Positions 1-6,775 of a stretch of DNA of 18,106 bases are shown piece after piece (positions within the stretch are counted from its first letter, which is position 1; each line of letters starts with the position of its first letter). The DNA is from an uncultured Ruminococcus sp. GTDB taxonomy: Bacteria; Bacillota; Clostridia; Oscillospirales; Ruminococcaceae. The notes beneath the pieces were generated by a model. That model made no database searches and was not told the DNA's origin. It saw nothing but the letters and a program-made list of their open reading frames with translations. The stretch is taken from positions 1 to 18,106 of the forward strand of contig CALGTV010000071.1 in NCBI GenBank assembly GCA_937902395.1, read 5' to 3'. The position numbers were made by a program, and so were the translations under genes.

Positions 1-1
1 C

Positions 2-589
2 AGAGTTTGCGCCTATCCCTCGGTTATGGCTGCATTTGAGGCGAAAACTCCCAAATATACAAGCGTAACCGTTATCACGGACAAGGAAGAAACAGGCAGT
101 GACGGTAATACCGGTCTTTGTTCGTCTTATCTCAGATATTTCATTGAAGATATTGCAGAAGCTCTCGGAGCCAAGGGCAGAGATGTACTTTCTGCCTCTG
201 AGTGTCTTTCAGCAGACGTAAACGCTGCCTTTGATCCCACATTCCCTGAGGTAAACGAGAGAAACAATGCAGCATATGTAAACAAAGGCGTATGTATTAC
301 AAAATACACAGGTTCACGTGGGAAATCTGGTACATCCGATGCATCAGCAGAGTTTGCAGGCAGAATTCGCAGACTTATGAACGATAAAAATGTTATATGG
401 CAGACTGGCGAACTGGGAAAAGTCGATGCAGGCGGCGGCGGTACAGTTGCGGCATATATTGCAAATCTCGATGTTGATACAATTGATATGGGCGTTCCTG
501 TACTTTCTATGCACGCACCTTATGAAGTTATTTCAAAGCTTGATTTGTATATGGCATACAAGGCGTTTGCGGCATTTATAGCAGACTAA
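2..589 (+). CDS. M18 family aminopeptidase, C-terminal part (5'-truncated by window edge)
   Basis: This is the last ~195 residues of a zinc metallo-aminopeptidase of the M18 family (aspartyl/leucyl aminopeptidase type, cytosolic, tetrahedral oligomers in characterised members). The frame is open from base 2, so the first ATG at 26 is internal. The first visible residues RVCAYPSVMAAFE match the family segment just after the metal-bridging DD, which lies outside the window. DKEETGSDGNTG holds the Glu pair acting as general base and metal ligand. The C-terminal KVDAGGGGTVAAYIA, GVPVLSMHAPYE (His metal ligand) and DLYMAYKAFAAF segments are characteristic of the family. It is a probable peptide-recycling enzyme. 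The gene ends just before a strong hairpin shared with the convergent lipoprotein gene. Family assignment is firm; substrate preference cannot be told. Confidence 0.93.
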   Translation, partial: RVCAYPSVMAAFEAKTPKYTSVTVITDKEETGSDGNTGLCSSYLRYFIEDIAEALGAKGRDVLSASECLSADVNAAFDPTFPEVNERNNAAYVNKGVCITKYTGSRGKSGTSDASAEFAGRIRRLMNDKNVIWQTGELGKVDAGGGGTVAAYIANLDVDTIDMGVPVLSMHAPYEVISKLDLYMAYKAFAAFIAD

Positions 590-594
590 TTTTA

Positions 595-623
595 AAGCGG
601 TATTCCGAATTGGAATACCGCTT
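595..623. terminator. Bidirectional hairpin terminator between convergent genes
   Basis: A perfect 12-bp stem (595-606 with 612-623) closes a 5-nt loop (GAATT). It sits between the stop codon of the M18 aminopeptidase (589) and that of the convergent lipoprotein gene (632). The T-tracts on either side are short and interrupted (TTATTTGGGTTTATTT on the plus side, TTTAAAATT on the minus side), so efficiency is uncertain, but position and symmetry fit a shared terminator. Confidence 0.8.
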
Positions 624-631
624 ATTTGGGT

Positions 632-1822
632 TTATTTCACAATGTTTTTCGCTGTTTCGTAGATTTCGTCAAATGTGTAATCACTAATGTCGGGAACTTC
701 TTCTGTTTCAAGCGTTCCCTGATTACAGCTTTTGGGTATTGCAGAAACCGGATACGTGCCTACCGTATCTTCAAAAGCAGAAACAGCACAATAATGGCAT
801 ACACCGTTACTAATAATAACGAAATATTTACAATCTTCTTCAAAAGTATAATAATATCCAACTATCTCATTAATCTCATCAATTGAAAAATCGTCAGGAA
901 CATTATAGTTTTTGCTTTCGTCAGAGCATAAAATGAATGTTCCACTAAGATTAGCACCCATTTCATCTAATTCTGTCAATGCAGTATTATAAGCAATTAT
1001 TATTGTTTTAGAGTCGGCATTTGCGGAAGATTGTCTTGAATTTTTTATGTATTTTCTCATGGAGTTTTGGAGCATCCAGCCATCGCCCTCTACATTAAAT
1101 ACATAAAAGTAATCCTCATCAGGTTCACCGTCAACAAGATAGTTTACAGTTATATCGTATCCTTCTGTAACTGTATATTTCTTCTCAACTTCATTCTCCT
1201 CAATATTCATTATTTTGTTTTGTATTTCTGTTAATTCTTCTTCGCTCATTGAATCTATATCTTTATCATAATTTTTTACAGTGTCAACAACATAATACAT
1301 CTGATTCATGGTATCAGATAATTCGTTGAGGTCATCATTAAATATTTCACTTTCAATTTCAATATTTGTTATTTCATAACTTTTAGCTTCAATATCAGAG
1401 GCAACAAGAGCTGTTAAATCTGTGTTCTGGATTTCAGAAACTTCAATAAGTCCGTCAACAATTTCAGTTGGATAAAAGTATTTTAGTGCTTTTTCATAGT
1501 CGCTTTCATTTAAGGCTTCAAAATATGCATATAATGTCTTTACAAAGCCTTTTTCATTAGTTTCCATTTCGCTCTTATTCTCAGAAGATTTATTTTCAGA
1601 TTCTTTTTCAGTGTCAGAAACAGTTTTACTTTCATCAAAATCTATTTCTATTTCATTTGTTTCTGTTGAAGCTTCTTTTGTATCAGTTACCTTGATTTCC
1701 TCATTTGCTTCAAGTGTAACTGCTGTATCTGTTTCTTTAGTAGTTTCATCATCCTTACCGCAAGCTGTCATTATTGAACCTATAATTGTCAATGTAACAA
1801 TACCACTAATGATTTTTTTCAT
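632..1822 (-). CDS. Secreted lipoprotein with acidic linker, unknown function
   Basis: A 396-residue protein with a lipoprotein signal peptide: MKK, a hydrophobic stretch, and the lipobox MTAC with the lipidated Cys at 21, so it should be anchored on the outer face of the membrane. Residues 22-90 form a Glu/Asp/Ser/Thr/Lys-rich low-complexity linker. Residues ~93-252 (starting FVKTLYAYFEALNESDYEKAL) resemble NTF2/DUF4878-like lipoprotein domains by general pattern only. Residues ~262-370 (starting around SSANADSKTIIIAYNTALTE) have the feel of the globular part of ruminococcal pilin-like proteins and contain five Cys (299, 331, 342, 345, 366) that might form disulfides. Start ATG at 1820-1822 follows GGGAATGGGG. 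It has its own consensus promoter and is monocistronic. Function unknown; the domain resemblances are weak inferences. Confidence 0.85.
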   Translation of the reverse strand: MKKIISGIVTLTIIGSIMTACGKDDETTKETDTAVTLEANEEIKVTDTKEASTETNEIEIDFDESKTVSDTEKESENKSSENKSEMETNEKGFVKTLYAYFEALNESDYEKALKYFYPTEIVDGLIEVSEIQNTDLTALVASDIEAKSYEITNIEIESEIFNDDLNELSDTMNQMYYVVDTVKNYDKDIDSMSEEELTEIQNKIMNIEENEVEKKYTVTEGYDITVNYLVDGEPDEDYFYVFNVEGDGWMLQNSMRKYIKNSRQSSANADSKTIIIAYNTALTELDEMGANLSGTFILCSDESKNYNVPDDFSIDEINEIVGYYYTFEEDCKYFVIISNGVCHYCAVSAFEDTVGTYPVSAIPKSCNQGTLETEEVPDISDYTFDEIYETAKNIVK

Positions 1823-1874
1823 AATTTACCCCATTCCCTTTATATTAAAGATGTGATTGTAATTTTATATAAAT

Positions 1875-1903
1875 ATTATATCATATTAAAATTAAAATGT
1901 CAA
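1875..1903 (-). promoter_or_regulatory. Sigma-A promoter of the lipoprotein gene
   Basis: On the minus strand, TTGACA (1898-1903) and TATAAT (1875-1880) are separated by exactly 17 bp, with TGA just before the -10 (extended -10). This is a perfect consensus promoter. The leader to the ATG at 1822 is about 45 nt. Confidence 0.88.
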
Positions 1904-1928
1904 CTCTTTAAATTTTTTCAAAAAGGGG

Positions 1929-1957
1929 TTGGAAAATTTTCTAAGATGTGGTATAAT
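1929..1957 (+). promoter_or_regulatory. Sigma-A promoter of trmB
   Basis: TTGGAA (1929-1934), a 17-bp spacer and TATAAT (1952-1957), with TGG forming an extended -10. It is divergent from the lipoprotein promoter, with the two -35 boxes 25 bp apart. The ribosome binding site AAGGAG follows at about 1977-1982, giving a short ~25-nt leader. Confidence 0.85.
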
Positions 1958-1987
1958 TAATATATAATATTTTATTAAGGAGTTTTT

Positions 1988-2650
1988 ATGAGAATAAGAC
2001 ATAAACCATGGGCTAAGCCCGAGCTTGAAGCCTGCAATTTTTACGTAAAATCCCCCACAGAACAAAAAGGAAAATGGACAGAACTTTTCCCTGAACCTGA
2101 ACATCCATTGTATGTGGAGTTAGGCTGTGGAAAGGGCGGATTTATTTCACAGGCAGCTCCTGCACATCCCGAAATAAACTTTATCGCTATGGACATAAAA
2201 AACGAAATGCTTGTCCTTGCAAAAAGAAAGCTTGAAACTGCATACGAGGCGGTAGAGCGTAATCCGGATAATGTTCGTATAGCAATCCAAAATATTGAAC
2301 GTCTGGATTTAGCTTGGGATGAAAACGACAGAGCAGACAGAATATATATTAATTTCTGTAATCCCTGGCCTAAGGGAAAGCATAAAAAACGCCGTCTTAC
2401 CCATACAAGACAGCTTTTGAACTATAAAAAATTTTTAAAGGGTGAAATCTGGTTTAAAACAGATGATGATGAACTTTTTGAAGAATCCTTTGAATATTTT
2501 GAAGAGGCAGGATTCATTATCAAATTTAAAACATTTGACCTTCACAGCGAAATAGGAATTGAAAACTTTATTACTGAGCATGAAAAGATGTTCAGCGATG
2601 AGGGCAAGAAAATAAAGTTCCTTATTGCTGGGCCTAAAATGGAGGAATAA
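1988..2650 (+). CDS. trmB: tRNA (guanine-46-N7)-methyltransferase TrmB
   Basis: A 220-residue cytosolic SAM-dependent methyltransferase that places m7G at position 46 in the tRNA variable loop. The SAM-binding motif VELGCGKGG lies at residues 43-51. The family signature around residues 121-137 reads INFCNPWPKGKHKKRRL, where most homologues have FxDPWPKxRHxKRR, so the usual Asp is replaced by Asn (NPWPK). TDDDELFEES (158-167) matches the conserved C-terminal TD motif. Length is normal for the bacterial monofunctional enzyme. Start ATG is preceded by AAGGAG at 5-nt spacing. The next gene starts one base after the stop, with its ribosome binding site inside the trmB end, so the two are translationally linked. 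Confidence 0.95.
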   Translation: MRIRHKPWAKPELEACNFYVKSPTEQKGKWTELFPEPEHPLYVELGCGKGGFISQAAPAHPEINFIAMDIKNEMLVLAKRKLETAYEAVERNPDNVRIAIQNIERLDLAWDENDRADRIYINFCNPWPKGKHKKRRLTHTRQLLNYKKFLKGEIWFKTDDDELFEESFEYFEEAGFIIKFKTFDLHSEIGIENFITEHEKMFSDEGKKIKFLIAGPKMEE

Positions 2651-2651
2651 T

Positions 2652-2876
2652 ATGGAATACAGCAAGGAAACTGAAAAATTCTCATTTGGATTTGGCACGG
2701 ATAAGGCAATAGGAAATGCAAAATTAAAAGATATACACACAGCGCAGAATAGCCCGAAATCAGATAAGCAGGAAATCGCCGAAATTGCTTTGAGTGCAGG
2801 TGCCGTTATTGGAATCACTCTGATGAAATTGATTTTTAGTAAGAAAAAGAAAAAATCCAAGAAAAAGAAACGCTGA
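2652..2876 (+). CDS. Small single-pass membrane protein with poly-lysine tail
   Basis: A 74-residue protein of unknown function. I chose ATG 2652, one base after the trmB stop, because GGAGG (2641-2645) lies 6 nt upstream; the in-frame ATG at 2625 is inside trmB and has no such site. Residues 1-40 are hydrophilic. Residues ~42-62 (EIAEIALSAGAVIGITLMKLIF region) form one predicted membrane helix. The last 11 residues contain 10 Lys/Arg (K64-R74 with one Ser), so the positive-inside rule predicts a cytoplasmic C-terminus and an extracytoplasmic N-terminus. It is cotranscribed with trmB. The basic tail could bind RNA or anionic lipid; that is speculation. No family recognised. Confidence 0.75.
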   Translation: MEYSKETEKFSFGFGTDKAIGNAKLKDIHTAQNSPKSDKQEIAEIALSAGAVIGITLMKLIFSKKKKKSKKKKR

Positions 2877-2881
2877 AAGTC

Positions 2882-2910
2882 TTTACATTTCAAATTTTGT
2901 ATGTTATAAT
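2882..2910 (+). promoter_or_regulatory. Sigma-A promoter of the pyrC-pyrF operon
   Basis: TTTACA (2882-2887), a 17-bp spacer and TATAAT (2905-2910) with TGT before the -10 (extended -10). The expected start near 2917 gives a ~115-nt structured leader before pyrC. Confidence 0.85.
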
Positions 2911-2916
2911 AGTATT

Positions 2917-3032
2917 GTAGATAATCCCTGTTAGTCAGTTTATGATGCTGCAGGCATAACAGATGATTTGCCTGTCTGAATCCCGGACAGGCTTTTATTT
3001 GGTTTTTACTGACTGACAAAAAGGAGGAGCTT
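2917..3032 (+). promoter_or_regulatory. Structured 5' leader of pyrC, candidate attenuator
   Basis: The leader holds overlapping, mutually exclusive pairings. CTGTTA (2928-2933) can pair with TAACAG (2957-2962). CAGGCA (2951-2956) can pair with TGCCTG (2969-2974). The latter segment is also the 5' arm of the terminator-like hairpin GCCTGTC/GACAGGC (2970-2976/2986-2992), which is followed by TTTTATTTGG. A long-range stem GTTAGTCAGT/ACTGACTGAC (2930-2939/3008-3017, one G-U pair) ends 3 nt before the ribosome binding site AAGGAGG. This layout fits transcription attenuation of pyrimidine synthesis. I do not see the PyrR-binding consensus (a CAGAGAGGCU-type loop), so the effector is unknown. Confidence 0.6.
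2970..3000 (+). terminator. Intrinsic terminator hairpin inside the pyrC leader
   Basis: A 7-bp GC-rich stem (2970-2976 with 2986-2992) and a 9-nt loop, followed by TTTTATTT. It lies between the promoter and pyrC, so it would stop transcription before the gene unless its 5' arm is taken by CAGGCA at 2951-2956. Confidence 0.65.
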
Positions 3033-4301
3033 ATGTCATCAATTTTAATAAAAAATATTCGTGCCGTCGATGTGAAAAACGATGTCTTAACTGACGTTTT
3101 TATCATGGACGGCAAAATTGCGGATGTGGGAGAAAATATTGATATCAAAGCTGATGAAATTATAGACGGCACAGGCTTGGTGCTTATGCCATCGTTGTTT
3201 GATATGCATGTTCATCTACGCGACCCTGGATTTACTCATAAAGAAACAATAGAGACAGGCTGCGTAGCTGCTCTTGCAGGGGGAGTTACAGGTGTGCTCG
3301 CTATGCCTAACACAAATCCAATCTGCGATAATCCTGATACGATACGCTATGTTATTGATAAATCCGCAAATACAGGAGTTGATGTTTATCCAGTTGGCTG
3401 TATTACAGGCGGCATGAACGGAAATGGTCTTTGCGATTATAATGCTCTGAAAAATGCAGGATGTATCTGTATTTCCGATGACGGCAGACCTGTTGAGGAT
3501 GCAGAAATGATGCGCAAGGCACTTGAACTTTCAAAGGAAAACGGACTTCTTGTAGCTTCTCACTGTGAGGATTTAAGTATAATTAACGGCGGTATTATGA
3601 ATAAGGGCAAAATTTCCGAAAAGCTTGGCGTAAAAGGTATGGACAGGGCCTCTGAGGATTACATAACAGCCCGTGAGATGATACTTGCTCATTCTGTTGA
3701 CGCAAGAATACACATTTGTCATGTTTCCACAAAGGGTAGTACTGAGATGATTCGTTTTGCTAAATCACAGGGCGTAAAAGTAACTTGCGAAACTGCTCCC
3801 CATTATTTTATGTTTACAGATAAGCTTCTGGAAAAACGTGATGCAGACTACAGAATGAATCCGCCGTTGCGTACAGATGATGACGTAAAGGCTATAATCG
3901 AGGGTATAAAGGACGGTACAATTGATTGTATCATAACCGACCATGCACCTCACGCTCCACAGGAAAAGGCTGATTTTGAAAAAGCTCCCAACGGTGTTCT
4001 TGGACTCGAAACATCTCTGGCGGCAACTCTCACAGCTTTGTATCACACTGGCGAAATTACGCTGAAAAAGCTGGTTGAGCTTATGTGTGTAAATCCGAGA
4101 AAAATACTGGGTCTTGATACACCCGCAATTGAAAAGGGCAGTACAGCCGACCTTGTAATTGCTGACATAAACAAAAAATGGACTGTTGACCCTGAAAAGC
4201 TTCATTCCTTATCCAAAAATACTGTATTCAAGGGACAGACATTGACAGGAAAGGCGCTTGTTACAATTTCAAAGGGTGTCATCAGATATGACGCAAGATA
4301 A
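3033..4301 (+). CDS. pyrC: Dihydroorotase (class I)
   Basis: A 422-residue zinc amidohydrolase that cyclises N-carbamoyl-L-aspartate to dihydroorotate, the third step of de novo UMP synthesis, in the cytosol. The metal and active-site residues are all visible: DMHVHLRDPG (His59, His61 and the substrate-binding Arg), ISDDGRP (Asp149/150), SHCED (His177), ICHVSTK (His230), CETAPHY, and TDHAPH (Asp303). Length and motifs place it with the Gram-positive class I enzymes. Start ATG is preceded by AAGGAGGAG (3021-3029). It is the first gene of an operon with pyrF (42-nt gap) and sits behind a structured leader that probably tunes expression to pyrimidine supply. No active-site residue is missing. 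Confidence 0.97.
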   Translation: MSSILIKNIRAVDVKNDVLTDVFIMDGKIADVGENIDIKADEIIDGTGLVLMPSLFDMHVHLRDPGFTHKETIETGCVAALAGGVTGVLAMPNTNPICDNPDTIRYVIDKSANTGVDVYPVGCITGGMNGNGLCDYNALKNAGCICISDDGRPVEDAEMMRKALELSKENGLLVASHCEDLSIINGGIMNKGKISEKLGVKGMDRASEDYITAREMILAHSVDARIHICHVSTKGSTEMIRFAKSQGVKVTCETAPHYFMFTDKLLEKRDADYRMNPPLRTDDDVKAIIEGIKDGTIDCIITDHAPHAPQEKADFEKAPNGVLGLETSLAATLTALYHTGEITLKKLVELMCVNPRKILGLDTPAIEKGSTADLVIADINKKWTVDPEKLHSLSKNTVFKGQTLTGKALVTISKGVIRYDAR

Positions 4302-4343
4302 ATAGGCTTATGCCATAAAATATATATTACAGGAGGAATAAAA

Positions 4344-5270
4344 ATGTCATTTGACAGACTTATTGAGAAAATCATTGAAATGAAAAATCCTACGGTAGTA
4401 GGTCTTGATCCAAAGCTTGAATACGTTCCTGAGTTTATCCGCAGACGTTATCTTGAACAGGATGGACTTACACTCAAAGCAGCTGCTAAAGCGATTTATG
4501 ACTTCAATCAGGCTATTATCGACGAAATCCACGATATAGTTCCCGCTATCAAGCCACAGGCTGCATATTATGAGATGTACGGACACTATGGTATAAGAAC
4601 TCTTGAAAAAACTATCCGTTATGCAAAGCTCAATGGTATGTTTGTTATTACCGACGGTAAGCGTAACGATATTGGCGCAACAATGGAAGCTTATACAAAT
4701 GCACACCTTGGAACTACAGCAGTAGGTGAAAATGTATCTGAGGCTTTTGGTGCTGATGCTCTCACAGTAAATGGTTATCTTGGTACAGACGGAATTGCTC
4801 CTCTCCTTAAAGTTTGCAAGGAAAGGGACAAAGGTATTTATGTGCTTGTTAAGACCTCAAATCCTTCAAGCGGAGAATTACAGGATTTAAAGCTGGAGGA
4901 CGGTACACCTATTTATGCAAAAATGGGCGACCTTTGCGAAATGTGGGGCGCTGATACAATTGGTAAGTATGGCTATTCTGCAGTAGGTGCTGTTGTTGGC
5001 GCTACATACCCTGAAATGCTTACAGAGCTGAGAAAAAGACTTCCTCATACAATGTTCCTTGTTCCAGGTTATGGTGCGCAGGGTGGTGGAGCTGAAGGCT
5101 TAAAGGGCGGTTTTGATGAGAACGGTCTTGGCGCTATCGTAAATTCCAGTCGTGCTGTTATGTGTGCATATCAGAAAGAGGGCTGTGATGAGCGTGATTT
5201 TGCAAAGGCAGCTCGCCGTGAAGTTATCCGCATGAGAGACGATATTACACAGTATATCAATCTCAAATAA
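4344..5270 (+). CDS. pyrF: Orotidine 5'-phosphate decarboxylase, family 2
   Basis: A 308-residue cytosolic enzyme that decarboxylates OMP to UMP, the last step of the pathway. Its length and the segments VVGLDPKLEYVPEF (18-31) and AIKPQAAYYEMYG (68-80) mark the longer subfamily 2, not the ~240-residue subfamily 1. The catalytic tetrad region DGKRNDIG (104-111) supplies Asp104, Lys106 and Asp109, and Lys70 is the second family lysine. PGYGAQGG near residue 236-243 is the phosphate-binding loop. AGGAGG (4331-4336) lies 7 nt before the ATG. It is the second gene of pyrC-pyrF and closes the unit, with a terminator directly after. The other pyr genes are not in the window. Confidence 0.96.
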   Translation: MSFDRLIEKIIEMKNPTVVGLDPKLEYVPEFIRRRYLEQDGLTLKAAAKAIYDFNQAIIDEIHDIVPAIKPQAAYYEMYGHYGIRTLEKTIRYAKLNGMFVITDGKRNDIGATMEAYTNAHLGTTAVGENVSEAFGADALTVNGYLGTDGIAPLLKVCKERDKGIYVLVKTSNPSSGELQDLKLEDGTPIYAKMGDLCEMWGADTIGKYGYSAVGAVVGATYPEMLTELRKRLPHTMFLVPGYGAQGGGAEGLKGGFDENGLGAIVNSSRAVMCAYQKEGCDERDFAKAARREVIRMRDDITQYINLK

Positions 5271-5278
5271 AATAAATC

Positions 5279-5313
5279 CCGCACAAAGTCTGCTAATATA
5301 AGGCTTTGTGCGG
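5279..5313 (+). terminator. Terminator of the pyrC-pyrF operon
   Basis: CCGCACAAAGTC (5279-5290) pairs with GGCTTTGTGCGG (5302-5313) with one G-U pair and an 11-nt loop. It begins 8 nt after the pyrF stop. The following T-tract is short (TTTAT), so it may be partly leaky. Confidence 0.8.
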
Positions 5314-5328
5314 TTTATAACGTCTATA

Positions 5329-5357
5329 TTGACTAATCCCTGAAAATAGGATATAAT
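5329..5357 (+). promoter_or_regulatory. Sigma-A promoter of the Mrp-family gene
   Basis: TTGACT (5329-5334), a 17-bp spacer and TATAAT (5352-5357). Unlike most promoters here it has no TG extension. The leader is ~30 nt with AAAGGAG at 5378-5384. Confidence 0.87.
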
Positions 5358-5393
5358 ATATAAGTAAAGATTAATATTAAAGGAGTTTTGAAA

Positions 5394-6218
5394 ATGAGTG
5401 AATGTACACACAACTGCTCTACCTGCGGAAGTGATTGCGCAAGCAGAAAAGAGCCTCAAAGCCTTATCGAAAAGCCTAATGAAATGAGTAAAATCGGCAA
5501 GGTAATTGGAATTGTCAGCGGCAAGGGCGGCGTAGGTAAAACTATGGTTTCCTCAATGCTTGCTGTGGGTATGCAGAGAATGGGCAATAATGTCGGTCTT
5601 CTTGATGCTGATATTACAGGTCCTTCAATTCCTAAGGCTTTTGGTATCCACGGTAAAGCTGATGCATGCGAGTTTGGTATCATTCCCAGCAAGAGCAAAA
5701 TGGGAATTGATGTTATGTCAATTAATCTTCTCCTTGAAAATGAGTCCGACCCTGTTGTATGGAGAGGTCCTGTTATTGCAGGAGTTGTAAAGCAGTTCTG
5801 GACAGATGTAATCTGGAAAGATGTTGACTATCTTTTTGTTGATATGCCCCCCGGAACAGGCGATGTTCCGCTGACTGTATTCCAGTCAATTCCTGTTGAC
5901 GGAATTGTTATCGTAACATCTCCTCAGGAGCTTGTTTCAATGATAGTTGAAAAGGCTGTAAAAATGGCAAAGCTTATGAATATCCCGATTATTGGTATTG
6001 TTGAGAATATGAGCTATTTTGAATGTCCAGACTGCGGAAAGAAGCACAAGATTTATGGTGACAGTCACATTGAAGATATTGCCAAGGAATATGGAATTCC
6101 TGTAATTGCACAGATTCCTATTGCTCCTGAGCTTGCTAAGCACTGTGACCAAGGAACAATTGAGCTTTACGAAGGCGATTGGATTGACCCTGCTGTAAAC
6201 CAGATTGCAAATATGTAA
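5394..6218 (+). CDS. Mrp/NBP35-type iron-sulfur cluster carrier ATPase
   Basis: A 274-residue P-loop ATPase of the Mrp/ApbC/Nbp35 family, which binds a [4Fe-4S] cluster at a dimer interface and passes it to apo-proteins in the cytosol. The deviant Walker A motif GKGGVGKT is at residues 43-50. DADITGPS and the VDMPPGTGD segment are family signatures. The cluster-binding CPDC motif is at Cys211-Cys214. An N-terminal Cys motif CTHNCSTCGSDC (Cys4, 8, 11, 15) recalls the N-terminal cluster site of Nbp35 proteins, though with different spacing. I chose ATG 5394 (AAGGAG 9 nt upstream) over the TTG at 5388. It is a single-gene unit with its own promoter and terminator. Family certain; client proteins unknown. 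Confidence 0.93.
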   Translation: MSECTHNCSTCGSDCASRKEPQSLIEKPNEMSKIGKVIGIVSGKGGVGKTMVSSMLAVGMQRMGNNVGLLDADITGPSIPKAFGIHGKADACEFGIIPSKSKMGIDVMSINLLLENESDPVVWRGPVIAGVVKQFWTDVIWKDVDYLFVDMPPGTGDVPLTVFQSIPVDGIVIVTSPQELVSMIVEKAVKMAKLMNIPIIGIVENMSYFECPDCGKKHKIYGDSHIEDIAKEYGIPVIAQIPIAPELAKHCDQGTIELYEGDWIDPAVNQIANM

Positions 6219-6224
6219 AAATAT

Positions 6225-6262
6225 AAGCGGCTTTTGATTATTAATCATTAGCCGCTTTTTTT
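6225..6262. terminator. Bidirectional terminator between mrp-type gene and methyltransferase gene
   Basis: AAGCGGCT (6225-6232) pairs with AGCCGCTT (6250-6257), and an inner TGATTA/TAATCA stem stacks on it across a TT/TT mismatch. On the plus strand it ends in seven T; on the minus strand ATATTTTTAC follows. It serves both convergent genes. Confidence 0.88.
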
Positions 6263-6275
6263 GATTAAAGAGAAA

Positions 6276-6770
6276 CTATTTTATTTTTGGAAACCATGGA
6301 ATACACCGGTTCACACGTTTACAATAACCCAAATATTCCTGACCATAAAGATTAGTCAGCCATTTTTCTTCTGTTTCTTTTAATACTATAGTCATTTCAA
6401 TCCAGAATAAAACGGGAATTATGAGCAGATATAAATTATGGCATACAAAGGCTAAACCTATTTCCACAAGTAAAAATGTAGAATAACGCGGATTTCTTAC
6501 AAATCGGTATGAGCCATTTGTTTTCAATCTGTTTTCTATGATATTTGTGCTCAATCTTCCACCTGTATCGCAACCGATAAGCAATGCAATTGCTCCAATA
6601 ATAAACACAATACCTATAATCCAAAATATTGTATTTATAATTTGTCCAAAATTTGTTGTAGGTATTTTATTGTTTAAACTTAATAAAAACAATATGAATG
6701 TTATTATTGCCAATGGAAGACACAATATTGGTCCTATTCCATATAAAGGCAAATGCTTTTTATTTTTCAT
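6276..6770 (-). CDS. ICMT/PEMT-like integral membrane methyltransferase
   Basis: A 164-residue membrane protein with about four hydrophobic helices (roughly residues 8-30, 44-66, 95-112 and 113-130). The segment GSYRFVRNPRYSTFLLVEIG (86-105) matches the G-Y-R-x-x-R-x-P-x-Y motif of isoprenylcysteine carboxyl methyltransferase and phospholipid methyltransferase families. The C-terminal EEKWLTNLYGQEYLGYCKRVNRCIP region matches their conserved E-x-x-L-x-x-x-Y-x-x-Y-x-x-V-x-R-x-x-P tail, which contributes to SAM binding. The substrate is unknown: bacterial members act on varied lipids or proteins, and bacteria lack CaaX prenyl proteins. It starts 5 nt after the stop of the metal ATPase gene, with AAAGGAG inside that gene's end, so it should share the metal-responsive promoter. 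Confidence 0.82.
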   Translation of the reverse strand: MKNKKHLPLYGIGPILCLPLAIITFILFLLSLNNKIPTTNFGQIINTIFWIIGIVFIIGAIALLIGCDTGGRLSTNIIENRLKTNGSYRFVRNPRYSTFLLVEIGLAFVCHNLYLLIIPVLFWIEMTIVLKETEEKWLTNLYGQEYLGYCKRVNRCIPWFPKIK

Positions 6771-6775
6771 TACAT

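Noticed and set aside
2917..3032. PyrR-binding attenuator
   Set aside because: The antiterminator logic fits, but I could not find the conserved PyrR loop sequence, so I left the effector open.
2435..3172. 245-codon minus-strand open frame across trmB, the small gene and the pyrC promoter
   Set aside because: It is antisense to well-supported genes, rich in Phe/Ile/Ser from AT-rich reversal, and has no ribosome binding site.
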